From Mesostigma viride (lineage: Eukaryota; Streptophyta; Mesostigmatophyceae; Mesostigmatales; Mesostigmataceae), in NCBI GenBank assembly GCA_009746045.1, contig RPFO01000418.1, positions 1,861,670-1,925,669 on the forward strand: a stretch of 64,000 nucleotides of DNA. Reading direction: 5' to 3'. Shown here piece after piece: positions 43,403-57,100 of the stretch. The position numbers were made by a program, and so were the translations under genes. The notes under the pieces are model-generated. The model searched no databases and had not been told where the DNA came from. It saw nothing but the letters and a program-made list of their open reading frames with translations. Each line of letters begins with the position of its first letter. Within the stretch, counting starts at the first letter, position 1.

Positions 43403-46251
43403 ATGGCTATCACGAACAAGAATGTCGCTAAGAAGCTTACCTACAACGAGGATGATGATGGGCAGGATCGGCGGATGCCCAGAGACAACAACAAGAAGCC
43501 GGCTGGCGATGCGGCCATTTCCAAGAAAAAGAAAAAGAACAAAAAGACTCACAATGGTTGCCAGGACGAGGGGACGGCGGCTGCAAAGCCGACCGACCTA
43601 CCCCCCTCCCCTGCGAGGCCGGAGGCCGAGACGGCTCCCCCCGGGGAGACCGGCTTACCCTCGACTCCGGCGGCCGCCCCAGCCGCAACCACGGCTGGCG
43701 CGGCCATGGCTGCGGAGACCTCGGTGGTAAACCCCACTGAGGCTCCACAGTCCGGCCCCACGTTGCCATCTCTTCGGGAGCGTATGCCCCGTCAGACGGC
43801 CTCGGTGGCACCGGACGGGACGATTACCTTTCGTCCCGCCACATCAAACCTTAATGTCCCTTTCGCCCAGGGACATAACCACATTGAGCTAACGTTTGGG
43901 CGACCCTCTGCGTCCCTTCTTCGCAAGAAGAAGGACATGGAGAGTATTAAACTCGCACGGGTGGTGCGAAAACCTGTGGAACCCATCGCGGACAACCAAT
44001 GTCCGACGATGAGGTATCCGACACTGCCAGTCTCCCCGATGGGGAGACTGAGATCAATCTTACCCCAGCGCTCCTGGCGGTCGAGCAGGCCGCGCTGGTG
44101 GCAAATGAAGAACGCCGAGCGGGCAGCGGGACCGAGAGGTCCGCCGAGAGGCGGCTTTTCGGCTCGCCGCTAAGCGGCAAGAATATGAAGAGGAGCCGCC
44201 CGTCGCCTGGCTACCCACCAGGCGATGGCGGACGCGTACCGCGAGGCCACCCAGCGGTTACGTGACCTCTTAAAAAATGCTGACTATCCCATGGACTATG
44301 CGGACAGTCAAGACCTGGCCGAGCTTGCTCGGTCAGCACACTTTAAAACCATGTCCTCCATCACCCAAGCCAGGGTCACGGAGGCCATCTTGGCCAAACA
44401 TGGGGTGGTAGCTGAAGAAGCCCCCCCGCTGGAAACCACCAGCAAGAAACCCTCTCCCCCCAACCCCTGCAGTACAAGGAGGGACTGCTGGCCCTGGGCC
44501 GAGGAAGGGCAAAGAGGCGGACTGTCCAGTCCGGCCTGCTATGATCATGGGAGACCACTCCCTGACATACCCGAGGATGAGGCTGCCTTTCAGGCAGCCC
44601 TCCGGGAGCATGAGGTACGCAAGGAGATGAAGCGTCTCATGCGGGAGGAGGCCAGGAGGAGAGCAGAGGCAGACACCCCTGCCCGCCCCTCCACCGATGG
44701 GGCTGGACCCAGTGGGGTTACCCGGACACCCCCGGGCTCCCCCAGGGCCACCATGACCCCCCCTCCCCCTCCCCCACCACCCCAGGTTCGCCCTGTGGGT
44801 TGGGGCCCCCTCCCAACCAGGGGGGGTGGCCAGGACCCCAGGAGGCCCTGGGGGGAGGTGCAGAGGTGCCACAGGCACCCAACAGGCCTGCTGAGGCCCC
44901 CCCAAGGAGCGGGGATGTCCTGGAACAGCTCGCCATTCTCCAGGCCCAGCTGGCCTCGTTGCAAGATCAGCAGTTAACAGCTAACCAGCTGCAAACTGTC
45001 GAGGGCCTGCGCGCCCTGATGTCGCGGTATGAGCGGGGGACCATCAACCTGGACCCCACCCGCCTGCAACAAGCAACCGACGGCTTCTTGAGGGCCAACC
45101 CCCCTCTCACAGGTGTGTTTAACCCTCATAAAAAGGAATCCAAAATCAATATTGCTGGCTTGCCTGAGGGTCACACTGTTGAACAAGCTAAGCAATTTGT
45201 TTTTGCTTTGGAGTATGGGATGGAAGGTCTTAACCTTAGACATCAGTTTAAGGCTCTCAGGGCCTCCTCCACATTCCATCAATCATCTCCTGCAATCAGA
45301 GCATTGATTCAAACCTATCAGGAACGTACCCTGACACCTGAAGCAGCCATTGAACAGTGGCCTACCTTTATCACTGATCTGAAACAGCTAGTGCTTACCA
45401 ATAACCACATGGAAGCAGTAGAACGTTTCAACTGGCTTGCTGCATATAAGGTGAACAAGAATAACCTCTCTGGGGATGCAAAAACATACAGGGTAATGAT
45501 TGAGAAAGACCTTGAGCTTCTCAAGCTCCAACCAAGGTATCTCATCCACACCTGGCTAACAAAAGCTAATTTGCAACCTTCTGTCCTGGCTACCCTGCTT
45601 ACAGGCCTCAAGTCCCTCTGGGACAACTTCAGAGCTGCCATGCTCTATATCGAGGAGGCAGTGGACCCCCTGGGTACTGGCAACAACCAGGCCCAGGACC
45701 CCAAGGTCCAGGGTGTCCAAGGCCACAAACGCAAGGGGCAGGCCAGCCAGGGGGGGCACCCAAGACCCACAAGTCCTCCCACCAAGGGGGCAGTGGCTCT
45801 CAGGGGCGTGGCAACACGTGGCACCGTGTGCCCCTGCATGGCAACCCCAACCAACAACAACAACAACAACACAACAACAACAACAGGTCCCAGCAGGGCA
45901 ATAACAACAACAGGTCCCAACAGGGCCAAAACAACAACAACAACAGGTCCCAGCAGGGCCAGAACCGGTCCCAGCAGGGAAACAACAACAACAACAACAA
46001 CAACCAACCTGGCAACCCTGGCCATAAGGTGCCTGAGGTGCTTCCAGAGGGGCACACGGCACAACTGCCCCAACAACGACTCCCTGGCCAACGTGGATCT
46101 CTGCCCGGGCTGCTGGCACGCACGTCATCCCCTGGGGCCTCCAGGCAGCCGTTGCAACAGGCCTCGCTACCAAATCAATGTGAGTTCACTCACCTTATGT
46201 ACTCTGAGGATGATGATCTCATTACCATTGGGGATGGCAACCAGGGCATAA
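43403..46251 (+). pseudogene. gag: Family B gag, broken by frameshifts
   Basis: Starts at ATG 43403 (MAITNKNVAKKLTYNEDDDG), Pro/Ala-rich. Protein-like sequence moves to the next frame near 43999 (MSDDEVSDTASLPDGETEIN), back near 44225 (MADAYREATQRLRDLLKNAD), and to a third open frame from about 44800 that holds the capsid-like helical part (RALIQTYQERTLTPEAAIEQ) and a Cys/His-rich end (CLRCFQRGTRHNC, LCPGCWHARH). An Asn/Gln/Thr tract from CAA/AAC repeats lies at 45845-46010. At least three shifts are needed, so this gag is probably dead, or spliced in a way I cannot see. Confidence 0.7.
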
Positions 46252-49200
46252 TTGATTTTGAGGCAGCAACCTTACTGTCCTCCCAACACCCTGTTCTGGA
46301 ACCTTACATAAAAGCACTAACCCCTACTGTTGACAACTCCATAGATATCAAGGAGCTTGCTCATCAGCTGCACCTAGCCATGGGTCATGAAACAGTGGCT
46401 GAGGAACTGGCCAGACGGCTGGGGGGTAGTAGCATGGGAAAACAACTCAGGAATGCAGTAAAACTGGCTAGACAACACTGTCAAGAATGTCAGTTCAATA
46501 GCCCCAAACCTCAAAAATGGCATACTGCAACTCCTTCCACCAATAGGGGCATGATAGTGGGGGATGTGATGCACATCAACAAAGATGTCCAACCCTACCT
46601 GATCCTAAAAGACTCATGGTCCAGGTTCACAGTAATGGAACCCCTACCTGGCATGTCTGCAGGGCAGCTACGTGTTGCACTCATGATTGCTTTACCCAGA
46701 TTCTACCCAGTTGACAGAATTTTGCTTGATCAACAATTTTCTTGTCTGACTGACCTGGAAGGGTGTGAAGCAATAGAGATTGCTGGGCTGGAAGATCATG
46801 AGGGTCAGGGGGTCATTGAAAGAACCATCAGATCTGTCAAAACCCTACTAGCCAAAAATCCTTCCAAGGATGCTACTTCAGGGGTCTATTGTGACAGGGC
46901 ACTCTGGTGTCATGAAATGTGCACAACCCTAAACATGAGACCTGTCTTGCATGCCACGTGGGGTGAAGTAATCCCAGCAGGCCTGCAGGCAGGTGTATAT
47001 CCCCCAGAGGTGATAGCACTGTACAACACTGCACGTGCACAAACCTCAGCAAAACTGGCAGAAAAAGATAAAACCCATTCCAGGCCAGTATTCCAAAAAG
47101 GTGATCAAGTTCTCTATTACAAGGAAAACAGCTTTGGTAAGGTTGGAACTTGGCTAGGTCCAGTTACCATCCGTGGATTTACCAAAAACAGCAAGACCGT
47201 GGAGGTCAAGCACAATATCAATGGGAAGCGTCACAGGGTGAGCTGTCATAGAATTAAGAAGTATTATTCTCCCATGGCAGACGTGCCTGGGGAAGAGTCT
47301 TTAAGCATGGACTCACTACTTCTATCTGGCAACTCCAGCATGCCCAGCAGTAGCTCTGAGCCACCAATTACTGCTGTTGACAGCACCACAGCACCCTCTG
47401 TGAACCCTTCCACCCTCAGTGAAGCCAGGCCCACTTCACAACCTGGGGATTGCTTAACCAGGCACGAGGTAGCTGGGTTGGAAGCATTAGCTCAGCCCCA
47501 AGGCACCAAATTGTCTGCCAACCCTCCCGCTCTGAGGTCAAGATTGGCAGTCGCCTTGCAAGCATTACACAGGTCACATAAGCAACAAGCTGCTGTGGCC
47601 GCAGGGTTGGCAAAAGTCTCAGCTGTGTGCACTAGTCAGGACCCCTGGACCCTGGCAATAGACACTCAGGCACAGGTCAGTGTGATCAGTGCACAAGCCA
47701 TCCCTGGTCTTGAGATTGCACCTTCATTTTGGGCACGGGTGCAGGATTTCTCAGGCCAAAGCTCACTGGATGTAGTGGGACAAGTGATGCTCCCTATACT
47801 TGGTATTCAGACACCCTTCCAGGTGGTGGAGGGGTACTCTGGTAACACCTTGTTGGGGGAACCTTTTGTATCCTATCCTGGGGTGCTTATCTCAGCTAAT
47901 GAGCTCAGTGTCACAGGGGTGGGTGCAGTTCCTCTGGACCACTTTAAAATCCCTCTCTCCAGTATTGTCCCTGGTATGGATGCTGTCATCAAGGCAGTCA
48001 ACACTCAGTATGCACCAGGGGAGATCCCTGATCTGGACAAGTTAGTGCACAGCCAGTTCCTCCATCCCTCAGCCTTTGGGCTGGGTAAGTGGGACATAGC
48101 CATGCACTCACCCCACCAAATCTCCCACGTCATACAAGAATGCAAAACACAAAAAGGGTTTACCAAGTGGCTGATGGCCATTGTCCACCAAGCCAGGCAG
48201 GAATGGGTCCTGCCCAACCCCAAAAACCCTCAATACAAACCGCCTGTCACCCCTTCATGGGACGTGCCAGAGGGAGCCAAAAAGCTCAGATTAAAATTTG
48301 TTCTCAAACAAAAACCACAAAAAGTGGGCTCCCCAATCTTCCATGCCAGACCATGTGTCACAGAATTAAAGGGGACATCCACACTGCCAAAAGGGGAAAC
48401 ATACACACCTGGGCTGCAACAAACCTCACTCAGGATCATGCTCTCCCTATTCCTCCACAACCTCAATGCAGGCCAAGACTATGTCTGCAAAGCCACTGAC
48501 ATTAAAAGGGCCTTCCTCAGGGGGGACCCAGAAAAGGCTGAATCTGTGTGGAAAGGGAAGGTGTACGTGGTAGACACCCCAGCTGTGTGGAAACCTTACA
48601 TTGATGAGCCCCACCTTATCATCAACATTGGGGTGGAAGGGCTTGTCAGTGCCCCAAAAATTTTCAGAGACTCAGCAGAGGAAGTATTCAAAAAGCTCAA
48701 GGCCACGTATGATGACCTGGACCCATGCTTTTTTGTTGTACCCACCCCCTCTGGACTGCTGTTCTTTGTGTGGCATGGAGATGACCAACTCATTTGTGGG
48801 CCTAGAGCTGAGGTGGAAACCTTTATTCAGCAGGTCCAGGAATCATATGAGATTGGCAAACAGGTGGAATTGAGCACAACCCCCATCCAGTTCTGTGGCA
48901 TCATGTTGCAGCTGCATAGGCAGCCAGATCAATGGGTCTGCTCTCTCTCCCCTCCTGCAGAATATATCCAAGATTGTCTAGATCTGCTGCAGGACAACTA
49001 CCTCCCCTTACACATGTGTGCCACTGTTCAGGGCAAACTGGGGTGGTGGTCAGCCATCTGTGGGGCTCCCTTAGCTGTCATCAGCAGGGTCACCCATGAT
49101 GTTCTAGTCAAGATAAAATGCAGTCACATCAGGAAGTTGGTCAATGACTGTCCCCCCCTCATCCTCCATGGCCTGAATCTGATGGAAGACATCCACATAC

Positions 49201-49702
49201 ACAGTGTCATGGACAGCTCCATGGAGAGCAGAACAATCAATCAGATGGGGGCACGGGAATCAGGGCTGTTTTTTCTCACCAACAGGTCAGATTACATGTC
49301 CCTCACTTCCTGGTACAGCAGGCTACACCGCAGAAAACCTGGCAGCAGCAACTCAGCTGAATGTCGTGCTGTGGTGTCTGCTGCATTGCATGCTCGTTCC
49401 CTGCAGCACATGCTCACCTGGCTACAAACCCAGGCAGGCAGCACATGCAATGTCATCTCACATCTCTATACTGACAGCCAATCTGTGATCAGTTTTCTAA
49501 CCAAGAAATCTGTTCTGCTGCTGTCCACACTGACCTGGATTGGGTGATCCTCAAACAGGAGGCACCTACTTTTCCAGCTGGACTCATGTGGATGATGAGG
49601 ACAACCCAGCAGACGCTCTCACGAAGCTGCGGGATGCTGCTGGCCAACAGTACCAGCTCCTCTTTCAGAACATGAACCCCTATGATATCAGAGTCAGTGT
49701 TT
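46190..49702 (+). pseudogene. pol: Family B pol, nearly intact, late frameshift
   Basis: An open frame covers 45828-49547; the true pol part begins near the end of gag (about 46190, one frame back). Integrase: HLAMGH, HCQEC, D in GDVMHI, D in ILLDQQF, E in GVIERTI. Retropepsin-like domain: LAIDTQAQVSVIS (D-T-Q in place of D-T-G) and TLLGEPFV. RT: TDIKRAFLRGD and VWHGDDQLIC. RNase H: SVMDSSMES, SAECRAVV, YTDSQSVISF. After 49547 the frame shifts, and DNPADALTK plus the last residues read to about 49702. Domain order is the same as in family A. Confidence 0.85.
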
Positions 49703-50078
49703 GAATAAATGACTGGCCATAGCACAGTACACAACCACCACACCCCCTTACCACAGCGATAGCTGCTGGGCGCCATAAAATTCAACACATTCGTTGTGGG
49801 GTGTGAGTGCTGGCTAGGTCAGATTTGTATCCATTTGCAGCTTGAGGACACAAGCTTTGTATCCATTTACTTAATGTGTGCTTCAGTACCTGGCCAAACC
49901 AGCCAGCTGTGTACACCTTATTTAATGTGCAATATAACACCTGGCCAGAACAGCCAGCTGTAACCAACCTGGCTCAACCAGCCATGTCTCTTTTGTACCC
50001 CTAATCAACTTAAAAACAATAACAATAATGTTGGGGGTGCAGACCTGCATTAAGAAATAAATAATAAAACAATACTGG
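49703..50078. other. Family B 3' untranslated region
   Basis: About 375 bases. CTGGCCA...CCAGCCAGCTGT words repeat three times in slightly different forms at 49895-49990. AATAAA occurs right after the pol stop. No gene is seen. Confidence 0.5.
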
Positions 50079-50552
50079 AGTTAGTCTCCATGCTTTGCTG
50101 TAGACTAAGTCTCAAAGGCATTGTGAATACAACGTATGAATAAGCCTTGTAAACCTACGTTGGTATGTGAATATAAATACCACGTGGGCTATGCAGATAG
50201 GAATGCTAGTCGAGTCGCATACGTTTCCCTAGATAGGTACTTTGGGTACTGAGGTACGTGACAGATGTCAGTACCCAGTATACGTAGTATCCTGTCACTG
50301 GACGGTACTAGAGTATCCTAGATAGGGACCGTACTGCAGCGTGCATTGATTTGTGATCGCACGATGCAGTGACTAGACGGCTACCTGTCATCGTGTGGCC
50401 TCGGGCCAACGGTCTGCACCCAACGGTCACTGGCGGCGCAGCCAGTGAGGGGAACGTTGATAAAGGGTAAACCTATTTTCTAATGAACCAAGCATTCACT
50501 GCTCATTGCATTCACTGTGTCTTCAAGCAATATATCCCACCGCAATCTAACT
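50079..50552 (+). repeat. Family B 3' LTR
   Basis: 474 bp, matching the 5' LTR; TATAAATA at 50172-50179. It is preceded by an A-rich tract and ACTGG, comparable to ATTGG before the family A 3' LTRs. Confidence 0.88.
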
Positions 50553-50558
50553 CCCCCC

Positions 50559-51102
50559 TAGCTGCATTGGGGAAGGAGCGTGTTTGCAAACATGGGAGGC
50601 ATGCTAGACAATTAGATCGCTAGGGTCGCCAGCACCATAGATATACCATACGACTGTTTGCGTCGGCCTGCCTGTATAGATAGCTTACACCGGTATAGGA
50701 TTGCGTGCACCCATCCCTCCATCCACACCTTGGGGTTAATGCTCCGTGACTCCCGGCCCAACGGGAGCACGAGTTTAATTAATGAATTAATTAATTGGGT
50801 CACTGTCGTAAATCAGTGCATGCATGTACGTCCTGGCTATTATCAGAACACTTGCCCACGCTCCTTAGTATCATATGCTCACATGGGTCTTATTGCACCC
50901 ACCCAACTTATTGGTCCGGATTATCACGAGATCTTGTGGACAGCATGTGCTGGCAGTAAATTGCATTAAATTAGAATATGACTCCGTTGGGACATCATGT
51001 AGCACGTATTCGCTAGCATGCTGATGGGTGGGCGTGAGCGAAGCCACGAAACCTAACTAAGCTAACTCTAAGCTAATCTAAAAAATCAGGGCTCACTCAA
51101 CA
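50559..51102. other. Intergenic with R3 and R1-like repeats
   Basis: R3 at about 50700-50800 (GGGGTTAATGCTCCGTGACT, GGGAGCACG, AATTAATT). A minus-oriented R1-like block at about 50970-51010 (GACTCCGTTGGGACATCATG) is followed by AAGCTAACTCTAAGCTAATC, as also seen at 10560-10665. No gene is seen. Confidence 0.55.
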
Positions 51103-54100
51103 TCAGCAAAGCGCCACTTCCTCCTGGGGTGGGGTGGGGGGCTTGCCCACGGGCGCTGACGTGTGGGCCTGGACAATGGTCTGCCACCTCATCCTGTCCT
51201 GCATGGCAGTCCAAGCAAGAGCGAGGGAGGAAATGTGTTGTTCAACCAGGGCTGGGACCACTAGGTCGGCTGCCTGTAAGTGAAGAAACAATCCACATGA
51301 CTTGTCCTCGCCTGCATGTCATGCAAGTTCTTACATCACATCTTGTAGCCACCATGACGAACCAGCAGACCCTGTTGACGACGAGACTTGAAGAAAGGAG
51401 GCGTGTCCCGGTCACAGTCATCAAGGCCGTACACCCGGTTCCCTGCGTTATGGATCAGTTCCCTGTTTCCTTCCTTCTTGCGATCCCCCTTTCTCATGGG
51501 GATTGCAGATGTGGTGCACCTGGGGTCGTGGACAGTCCCGTTGCATTGGTGGACCATCGTCACAGCAGCCGTGACACGATAAATAGGGAAGAGTTCACCG
51601 GCTACCGGTTCGGCAGCCTTCTCGAACAAGGGCAGCTGCTGGCGTCTGCTACACTTGCCCAGTTCTTCGTACCACGTGGGCACGATCCACAAATAGGATT
51701 TGCCATCATTCCCTTCCACTGACACTACAGCTGTGACTTCACATATCCAATGCTCTCCAGCGTCATCAGCAAGCACGTACCGACGCGGATCCTCCGCGGC
51801 ACCGACTCTGTAGTCCTGCGGCCTGTAAGCATAAGTATGCCCCACCGCCACGGTCGCCTTGTATGTGACTGCCTTGCGCCATAGCCGCACACCCAGGGTC
51901 TTCAACTCATTCCACGTCTCCGCCGCCTCGGGAAAATACTCCTTGAAGCGATGCAAGACAATAGCCGGCGTCAAACCATGCTGCACGTGCTCCCACTCGA
52001 TGACCCCATCAGTACCGTTGCGTGTGCTGCGGATCAGAAGCTTGGGGATGCCGCCAAAACATGTCCTTACCCGTCCCCCAGCACGTCCCTCGGTGTGTTC
52101 AACTGTAGGGTACGCAGCCCCGTCCGCCAATGCCACCCCCAGTGTAGCCGTGCCGCTTTGGCCGGAGAGCCAGTCCTCATGCACACCTCCACTCTTGAAC
52201 AAGTACTTGGCAGCTGGGCTTGATAGCAGTGCTTCACGCGCCTGTGGAGTCAAGAACTTCTCTGGGTCCTCGAGCCCCTTGAGTATATTATCCAACGCGT
52301 GCTGCCTCTCCCCTGCGAAAACAGCGATGCATGGTGAACGGGGCGATGTATCAATCCTTGCAAACAGTACATGCAGTGAGCTAGGCTCATTGATTCCTGA
52401 ACTTAGTGCACGTTGCCCCAGGACACTCACCTCGTAACCTCCTCATGGTGCCTTACAATATGCATAACGTCTACAGGGTGGGCTGTCATGCAGTGGGCCA
52501 GGTTTGGGATCGCCACCTTGCATGTATGCCCTGGAACACACCCGATAGAGGTGGGCCACGGGGGCCATTCTGACATCCAAAATCACACATCCCAACCCCA
52601 AACCCTAACCTATTTTAAACCCTAAGCACAGCCCGGCCCTTATGCATGTACATGTCCACGGTACTAACTCGGCTGGAAGCTTGCGTTGCACATGAAAATA
52701 GCAGCAGGCTGGTAATAATCCTTACATTTCAGCAGCAACCATTTGTCAGCATCTAGGATATGGCGGGCGTTGACGCTTCTCATCAGGTCCCCAATCATGC
52801 CGTGATCCCTCTCAAACGCATGGCCGTCCATATCCCAGAGCCTGCCCACGTCCTTGGTCTGGTGCGCCACATGGAGCCCCATATGACAGTTGGCTGTGGC
52901 AGCGTTGTGGCCTCGCTCGTTTGCAGTCTTCCCCCTCTGTGCAACCACGCCAGCATTGGCGTACTTTCCACGAGGCCATAGGGCATTGAAACGTTTCAGG
53001 AACTGGCGATACACCTTGTCGGCATTGTCAGCATGCGTCGGGGAAGTGTACTCGCTCAGTACCATCTCCGTCCACTGCGATGAAAGCAAACATGAGCAGC
53101 ATTACATTGAAAGCACGTTTCCAGCCAGTCACGTTTACAATGCGATTATCATATATATTTTTGACTCATGGGGCTTGTAGATAAAAACCTAAAACAGCTC
53201 ACACATCATGAAGTGACATGTCTATGCAAGTGCACATGATGTAGCATACGGGGAATGTTAGGTTGGCAAGGTCTTACCACGCAAAGGTCCCGCACCATTT
53301 GAGCAGTGCCTCGAACGCGCTGGGGAGGCCGTGCGTTAGGTTCTTTGGCAGACTCCCGCACTCGAAGAATCCATTCCATGGCATGTGGTACCATCGGCAG
53401 GCACTGCAGGAACTGCATGGCCTTGAAGAAAGGGTATCGAGTGAACGGGTTCTTGGGCAATGCGGCCCTTCCGCTGGTGGTGGGCCACGCTCTCGCATAT
53501 GCATCACATTCCCGGATCTCATCGGATTTCAGGAGCCGGGTGCAGATGAAAATGAAGACGGTTTTGATGATCCCCAAGCACAGCAAGTGAAAGATCTCAA
53601 TGGGAAACCGTCGAAACCTGTCCCAGTGCCTGAGACCCTGCCATACGGAGGGACGGCTGTGCTTAATACCGTGCTCCGCCTCCACCTCCTTCGCGAGCTT
53701 GGCCCTGGAAAACGCAATGTGTGGTATGGAAGGCACAAAGTTTCACAATCGGGATACGTCAAAGCATGCAGACCTTGTGGAATGGTCTACGAAAGCTTGG
53801 CAGATATCCGAACCACCACGGCAGACCTTATGCTACAGACCATCTGTGCACGGTCAGACCTTGTTGCTGCCACACACACAATTGATGACTGCACACAGGG
53901 CGGCGTTGCTTTCCTCCCGCTGGACCTGGGTACCATCCGCCATGCATGCATGGTGCGGTGTGAATGGGTCTACATAAGACTGGTAGATGCAACGTGGGGT
54001 GCTACCAGACCAATTGTGTTATATAGCATGGAGTTCATGTAGGGTTAAGGGGACGGTCCCGGCGCGAATATTTTGGCGCCGAAAAATTCGCGGTACCCGT

Positions 54101-57100
54101 CCGTACCGTGAAAAAGTGGTGCACGGGGCGCGCACCCCTACCGGAGCTGGCCATGGCGACGTGCTTTCAGGCAGAGTAGAAAAAGATAGCTCGCGGAATG
54201 CAGAGAAACTGAGCGAATCTTAAAGACGATGAGTAAATGATACTACTTCGTAGCGGAGTTCGCGTTTTTTGCAGTGTCGATGATTTTATTGATGACCATC
54301 GCCACGGGGGTCCAATCTGATGTTTTCGTCCAGAGGAATAAATTAGAATGCACGCTGGCGGCGGTGATTGTCAGGTTTTATGGGCTTTACCTAGCGTCAA
54401 GGATGCGTTTAAATCGTTATTGGTAAAGCTTTAAAAAATTTGCTGGGTTTTGGCAAGATTTCCGTCATGATCGGTATGACACTCTCCAGGCTCGCGGGAT
54501 GCGCGTCTTATTATTCCATGGAAGGTTGTTCTTTCTTGCGCCGCTGGGCGAAGGACAATTCCGGTAATGGTACGATCGTGTGATCAACGTGACCCTATGA
54601 ATGTTTCGCTTCCTTTATGGGTTATCAACGCAAGTTTTCGGCTTCTTTCCGTGCAGTTAGCGCCAGGTAGAATGCCATTCCGTGCTGCGCATCGCCAGAT
54701 TCCTGGCACCTTTCAGTGGTTTTTATGTACGTTGCATGGCTGGGATGTATCAAAGCGTGACCGTGGCATATCGTCAAGTTGTCAGGGATTTGCTGAGTGG
54801 TTTCTTGGAAGGAGATTGCTAACAGCACTCAGTTTTGTGTGAATATTGACGCGGCCTTTCTTAGCAGAGGCTTCATTGTGGTTAGAGGCTCACAAGCTTG
54901 AGTTTGTTTCTTGGCAAACAATTGCGCTGGAAAGAAAGGTGGCAGTGGTTTTTCTGAGGGGCATACTGCATGGGTGGAACTGCACGTAGGTAGGGGTTAT
55001 CGTTGTCTTGTTGGCCTTTCTCCCACTAAAATGGGAGAGCCCTAATTCATATGCTAGCAAGGCAAGGTAACCATGGTAAGAAGCCTTGGCAAGCAGCATG
55101 TATGATAATTCTGCTTTCTCTGTGGACTGTCTGTTGTTACCCTTGTTGGGCAATTAGTGGATATGGCTTTCTAGGGTGTGTTTGAGCTTGGTTTTGGGAT
55201 GATGCCCACACCATAAACCTGGAATATGCTTTAGAAGTGTTGGCTAGGCATGTTGAGCTACCTGCCTCATTGTTGTGCACACACGCAACAGGTTGCCCGT
55301 GTCGAGGTAAGGCAAGGGCACATGACGTGCCCAGCCACCTCCTTGTACATTGTGGTCGAATTGGGCATGGTCAGGAGCCTTTTGGATGGCATAGGAAGTG
55401 TTAGTGTGCCTTAATACTCACTAATGCCTTCCTTAGCGTCTGCACAGGTGGCCAACTGCCAAAATTAATAACTGCTACAGCTGAGCTCAGAATGCCACCA
55501 AACTTTGACAGTGCCTTCTATGGTCATGACAAAATTTGACTTGTGCTTTTCAGGCCTAATTGATGTGTTATGAGTGTGTATGGGGACGCCCCGCCTAAAA
55601 AAGCGTTTTTTTGGCCCAAAAATTAATAACTCAAAGGGATGTGCTGATTTTGTTGATCCAACTAGGTAGAAACGATGTCCCATGACATTTTTATATGGGT
55701 TGTGCTTTTTTCATGCAACTGGTTCTCCCACTGTTCTGGGCAAGATGTGCCCCGGACAGCGTTTTTTTCTATTTTTAGCTCATAGCCGGTGTATGGCTGG
55801 GGGTAGTACCCCCAACAAGTGGTGGTATGCATGCCCAAACATCATGTTTATGGTCCCCAAACATCATTCAGTGGTTGTCAGTTGCATTTCTGTAGTTATT
55901 AGGGGGGGTAAGTTTTGATATATTTCTATGGGACCCTCCCCTTAACTTACTTCTCACGAGCCGTCAGTCCCTCACGCTCCATGGTTGCGCACACAGCTCG
56001 GTGGCCCTCCTCCGTAAGCAGCTCAAGCACCACTTCGGTGTGCCCCCAGAACTCGGAGTGGAGAGTACAAAAGCCGCAGCCATGATTGCTGCCAGACGCC
56101 ATGAGCCCCATCTCTGCAAACCGCGCCCCGGAATCTAGCAGCCAAAAAAAGGGTACTCTGACCTCCATCCACGACACAACACCGGTCAGAGGGTCTGCCA
56201 TTTCCATGGCCACCCCTTGCTGCAGTGGGCGGATCTCGTTATCCAGCAGCCACTTGTTGAAGGCATCCGCATCCACATGCTTTGGCCTCAGCGTGACCAC
56301 GTGATTGCGGGCAGCCGATCGATCCAGCGTTAGGATCCTGAACTGATACGACACCACATCGGCATCCGTATTGTCAGTGATCTTGAAGCTATCCATCCAA
56401 AGCACGATTGGGATCACAACGACGGGCAAGCCCAGCCGCGGGCGGGCCTGACACTTGCGGAGGGGGCCCTTCTGCCAGTCCCTGAAATCACCTATGGGCT
56501 GCATCAAAGGGTGGCCATGGGGATCCCTTAGATCATTCCCATCAGCATCTGTTTCCACGATGCCCCCGGTCGTGACTCCGTATGTCCGTGACAAGAAGTA
56601 GTCGTGTTTCCCAACTGTGCCCTCTTGCTCCATTTCCGCAAAGTCTTCTTCAGAGTGAACCCTGATATGGCGCTTGTAGGTCCCTGCCTCCACCAATTCC
56701 GTCCAGTTGCATGCAAATAGCTCCTTCTCATGAAACCCGGGGCTTCCCCTTTTCAGGTGCGTGTGTCGCCACTTGTTGGCATACAAGTACTGCACCTCGA
56801 AGAGCACCTTGACAGAATCCGAGAGCTTGTCGTCACGCTGGTACAGGACGCCGGTCAGCCTCACCGGGGCCCCATAAGGCTTGCCTTTGTTCACACCGTC
56901 CTCAGTCACCGAGACCTCGAGGAAGTCACCGACCGTGAACGTCTGGCCGGATAGCGCTATCCCACGAAGGCGGCACAGAGGATGGTCGTGGAAGAAGGTA
57001 CTCATGTGGAAACCTGTGCGCCGGCCATCCGCAAGCACCTCGGGCCGCACATGCAGGTGGCGCGTGACATTGTGCTGGCGTAGCAGATGTTGAAGCCGGG

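Larger units (their letters stand above)
42915..50552 (+). mobile_element. Copia-like LTR retrotransposon, family B
   Basis: LTRs 42915-43384 (470 bp) and 50079-50552 (474 bp), ends AGTTAGTC...TCTAACT. The site lies in a C tract, so the duplication reads CCCCC on both sides. Order inside: gag (broken), integrase, retropepsin-like domain, RT, RNase H, then about 375 bases of 3' sequence. LTRs differ near their 3' ends (CAATTCATTGCTCAGCTTCAG against CATTCACTGCTCATTGCATTC), so it is older than the family A insertions. Confidence 0.9.

Noticed and set aside
54567-54842. ORF inside the TTAA element
   Set aside because: Short, no conserved motif, and unlike any transposase.
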